5,388 nt of DNA, from contig JAAFHQ010000449.1 of the NCBI GenBank assembly GCA_013298445.1, positions 1 to 5,388 of the forward strand. The letters are read 5' to 3'. A program made the translations under genes and the position numbers. The notes beneath the pieces were generated by a model. That model was not told where the DNA came from and searched no databases. It saw nothing but the letters and a program-made list of their open reading frames with translations. Positions 4,250-5,388 of the stretch are shown here, in pieces. This DNA is from Chitinophagales bacterium (GTDB lineage Bacteria > Bacteroidota > Bacteroidia > Chitinophagales > Saprospiraceae). Within the stretch, counting starts at the first letter, position 1; each line of letters opens with the position of its first letter.

Positions 4250-5388
4250 ATGAATGCATTAATGTCCCCCCAACAAAGAACGCCCTATGCTTTGTACATT
4301 CATTTGAATGAGTATGAAAACATCTGGGGCAATGATTCCCATACATTTATGCGGGCCTTGTATTGCGCTGAGCTCTTGTTGCAGCAAAACGCCCGGATGA
4401 ATGAATCGGACCCCCGACCTTACCTTGACAAAGAAAAAAAGCGCGCGATTTTTAAAGAAACCCTGCGCGCCTTTGTGCAGGATACCACCTGTCTGCGCAA
4501 GTTGATGCATTGGCCAGCCCTGAGCGACGCAGAAAAACAAGACATTGAGTCGAAAATGGCCATGCTGCGGGCAGAAAACAAGTACGGCCAGGAAGATACC
4601 TTGTTTGCCAGTGTCCATTTGATCGCGGAAAGTTGGTTTACCGTGGTTCATGACATCCTCAAAAAATGCTACGATCAACCGAGCTCCCGGCAGACTGCCG
4701 ATTTTTTGAAGCTGGTTGCCCGGATCATCGAGTCGCAGCAGCAGTTTGTACAGATCCTGGAGTACATGTCACACCGCGATTACCATCGCCTGCGCGTCAA
4801 TTTGAGGGATGCCAGTGGGGCACAATCACGGCGCATCCACGAGGTGCCAGCCCTGGCCAGAAAGGTGTTCGAGGGCTTTTGGGCACATCTCAAAAAAATC
4901 GGCGTACCGCCCCTGATGGTTTTAGACAACCAGCATGAACATGTCGGTCTGTATCGTTTGCTCTCCGCTTTTCAAGACCTTACGCGCAGCTTCCAGGCCT
5001 TCTTGTTTAACCATTATTTGATGGTGGGCAAAATACTGGGTGCCTCCAGTCTTGGCTCCCTTGGCGCCCAGGTAAACGGACTGGTTGGGCATGCCGCAAA
5101 TTCTATTTTTCCTGAATTGGATCAGTTGTTTTTTGACTACACCCAAATCACCAATTTCCGGTACGGCCATATGAGCGGCAATGTCGTGATGGAAAAGGAA
5201 TTGCAGTGGCAGGTGGCCGATTACCGCCCTTACGAAGCAAGCCACGAGCTGGACGCAGCGCGGGTGAAGGAGGTGATCGCTCAATACTTTAGGTGCATTG
5301 AAACGCAGGACATTCGTGGCTGGGTGCAACTGTTTCATCCCGAGGAAGGGCAAATGTGCGATGCGCCGGGCAGCAGGCCTTTTAAGGG
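4250..5388 (+). CDS. Tryptophan 2,3-dioxygenase-like heme protein fused to a SnoaL/NTF2-like domain (3' end beyond window)
   Basis: The frame is open for 379 complete codons to the edge. Compared from memory with Xanthomonas tryptophan dioxygenase: DTLFASVHLIAESW (116-129) carries Phe119 and the distal His123; LEYMSHRDYHRLRVNLRDASGAQS (170-193, written in parts: Y178, R182, SGAQS 189-193) matches the substrate-carboxylate segment without gaps; FQAFLFNHYLMVGKILG (248-264) carries the proximal heme ligand His255; FPEL (287-290) lies 32 residues on, as in the family. The GTGGSSG loop is replaced by LGSLGAQ, so the ammonium-binding Thr becomes Gly269. Residues about 30-105 look like an insertion, and about 50 residues are missing between the SGxQS loop and His255. 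From about 336, VKEVIAQYFRCIETQDIRGW then LFHPEEGQMCDAPGSRPFK matches the start of a SnoaL/NTF2-like fold, whose remainder lies outside. It is likely a cytosolic heme oxygenase of altered substrate range. ATG 4250 is the first in frame; Met5 is an alternative. Confidence 0.8.
   Translation, partial: MNALMSPQQRTPYALYIHLNEYENIWGNDSHTFMRALYCAELLLQQNARMNESDPRPYLDKEKKRAIFKETLRAFVQDTTCLRKLMHWPALSDAEKQDIESKMAMLRAENKYGQEDTLFASVHLIAESWFTVVHDILKKCYDQPSSRQTADFLKLVARIIESQQQFVQILEYMSHRDYHRLRVNLRDASGAQSRRIHEVPALARKVFEGFWAHLKKIGVPPLMVLDNQHEHVGLYRLLSAFQDLTRSFQAFLFNHYLMVGKILGASSLGSLGAQVNGLVGHAANSIFPELDQLFFDYTQITNFRYGHMSGNVVMEKELQWQVADYRPYEASHELDAARVKEVIAQYFRCIETQDIRGWVQLFHPEEGQMCDAPGSRPFK

Noticed and set aside
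4259..4678. A 139-codon minus-strand frame opposite the dioxygenase-like gene
   Set aside because: It lies opposite a frame carrying recognised catalytic motifs, and its product has no recognisable features.
4922..5353. A 143-codon minus-strand frame near the window end
   Set aside because: Shadow of the dioxygenase-like gene, whose proximal heme His and FPEL motif are coded here on the plus strand.

Overview
The window looks like a chromosomal segment of a Bacteroidota bacterium, most likely a Saprospirales-type organism (Haliscomenobacter or Lewinella relatives). This is inferred from several signs. No start codon has a Shine-Dalgarno sequence in front of it. The gaps are AT-rich and carry TAnnTTTG-type -7 boxes, as Bacteroidota sigma factors use. 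There is a YfiT/BstA-type protein, a typical exported lipoprotein, and long inverted repeats built from CACAAAG-type units. No tRNA, rRNA, transposase, integrase or CRISPR array is visible.

Layout, left to right. (1) 118-639, plus strand: a DinB-fold YfiT/BstA-family putative metal-dependent transferase. (2) 640-850: the gap between two convergent genes, almost filled by a long dyad (46-bp arms, 44 of 46 matching, plus an inner 10-bp dyad). (3) 851-1273 and 1394-2131, minus strand: a probable two-gene operon, with a lipoprotein first and a 140-residue protein of unknown function second. The two are separated by a second, unrelated long inverted repeat made of 10-bp units. (4) 2132-2272: a divergent promoter region with a dyad and mirrored -7-like boxes. 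(5) 2273-3754, plus strand: a 493-residue MoxR/magnesium-chelatase-I-like AAA+ ATPase. (6) 3755-4249: a 495-bp gene-free stretch. It opens with another CACAAAG-family inverted repeat and holds a perfect 22-bp palindrome directly abutting a perfect TAAATTTG -7 box. (7) 4250 to the window end, plus strand: a gene cut by the edge. It encodes a tryptophan-2,3-dioxygenase-like heme domain followed by the start of a SnoaL/NTF2-like domain.

The main point of interest is the last gene. It has a continuous frame of 379 complete codons to the edge. It keeps the distal His, the Tyr/Arg pair that holds the substrate carboxylate, the SGxQS loop, the proximal heme His and the FPEL motif of tryptophan dioxygenases. 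It has lost the GTGGSSG loop that reads the substrate ammonium group, carries an insertion near the N-terminus, and is joined to a second small-molecule-binding fold. Its probable promoter has an operator-like palindrome over the start site. Together these suggest a regulated oxygenase acting on something other than plain L-tryptophan. The other genes look like separate housekeeping or stress units, and nothing in the sequence ties them to the dioxygenase-like gene.
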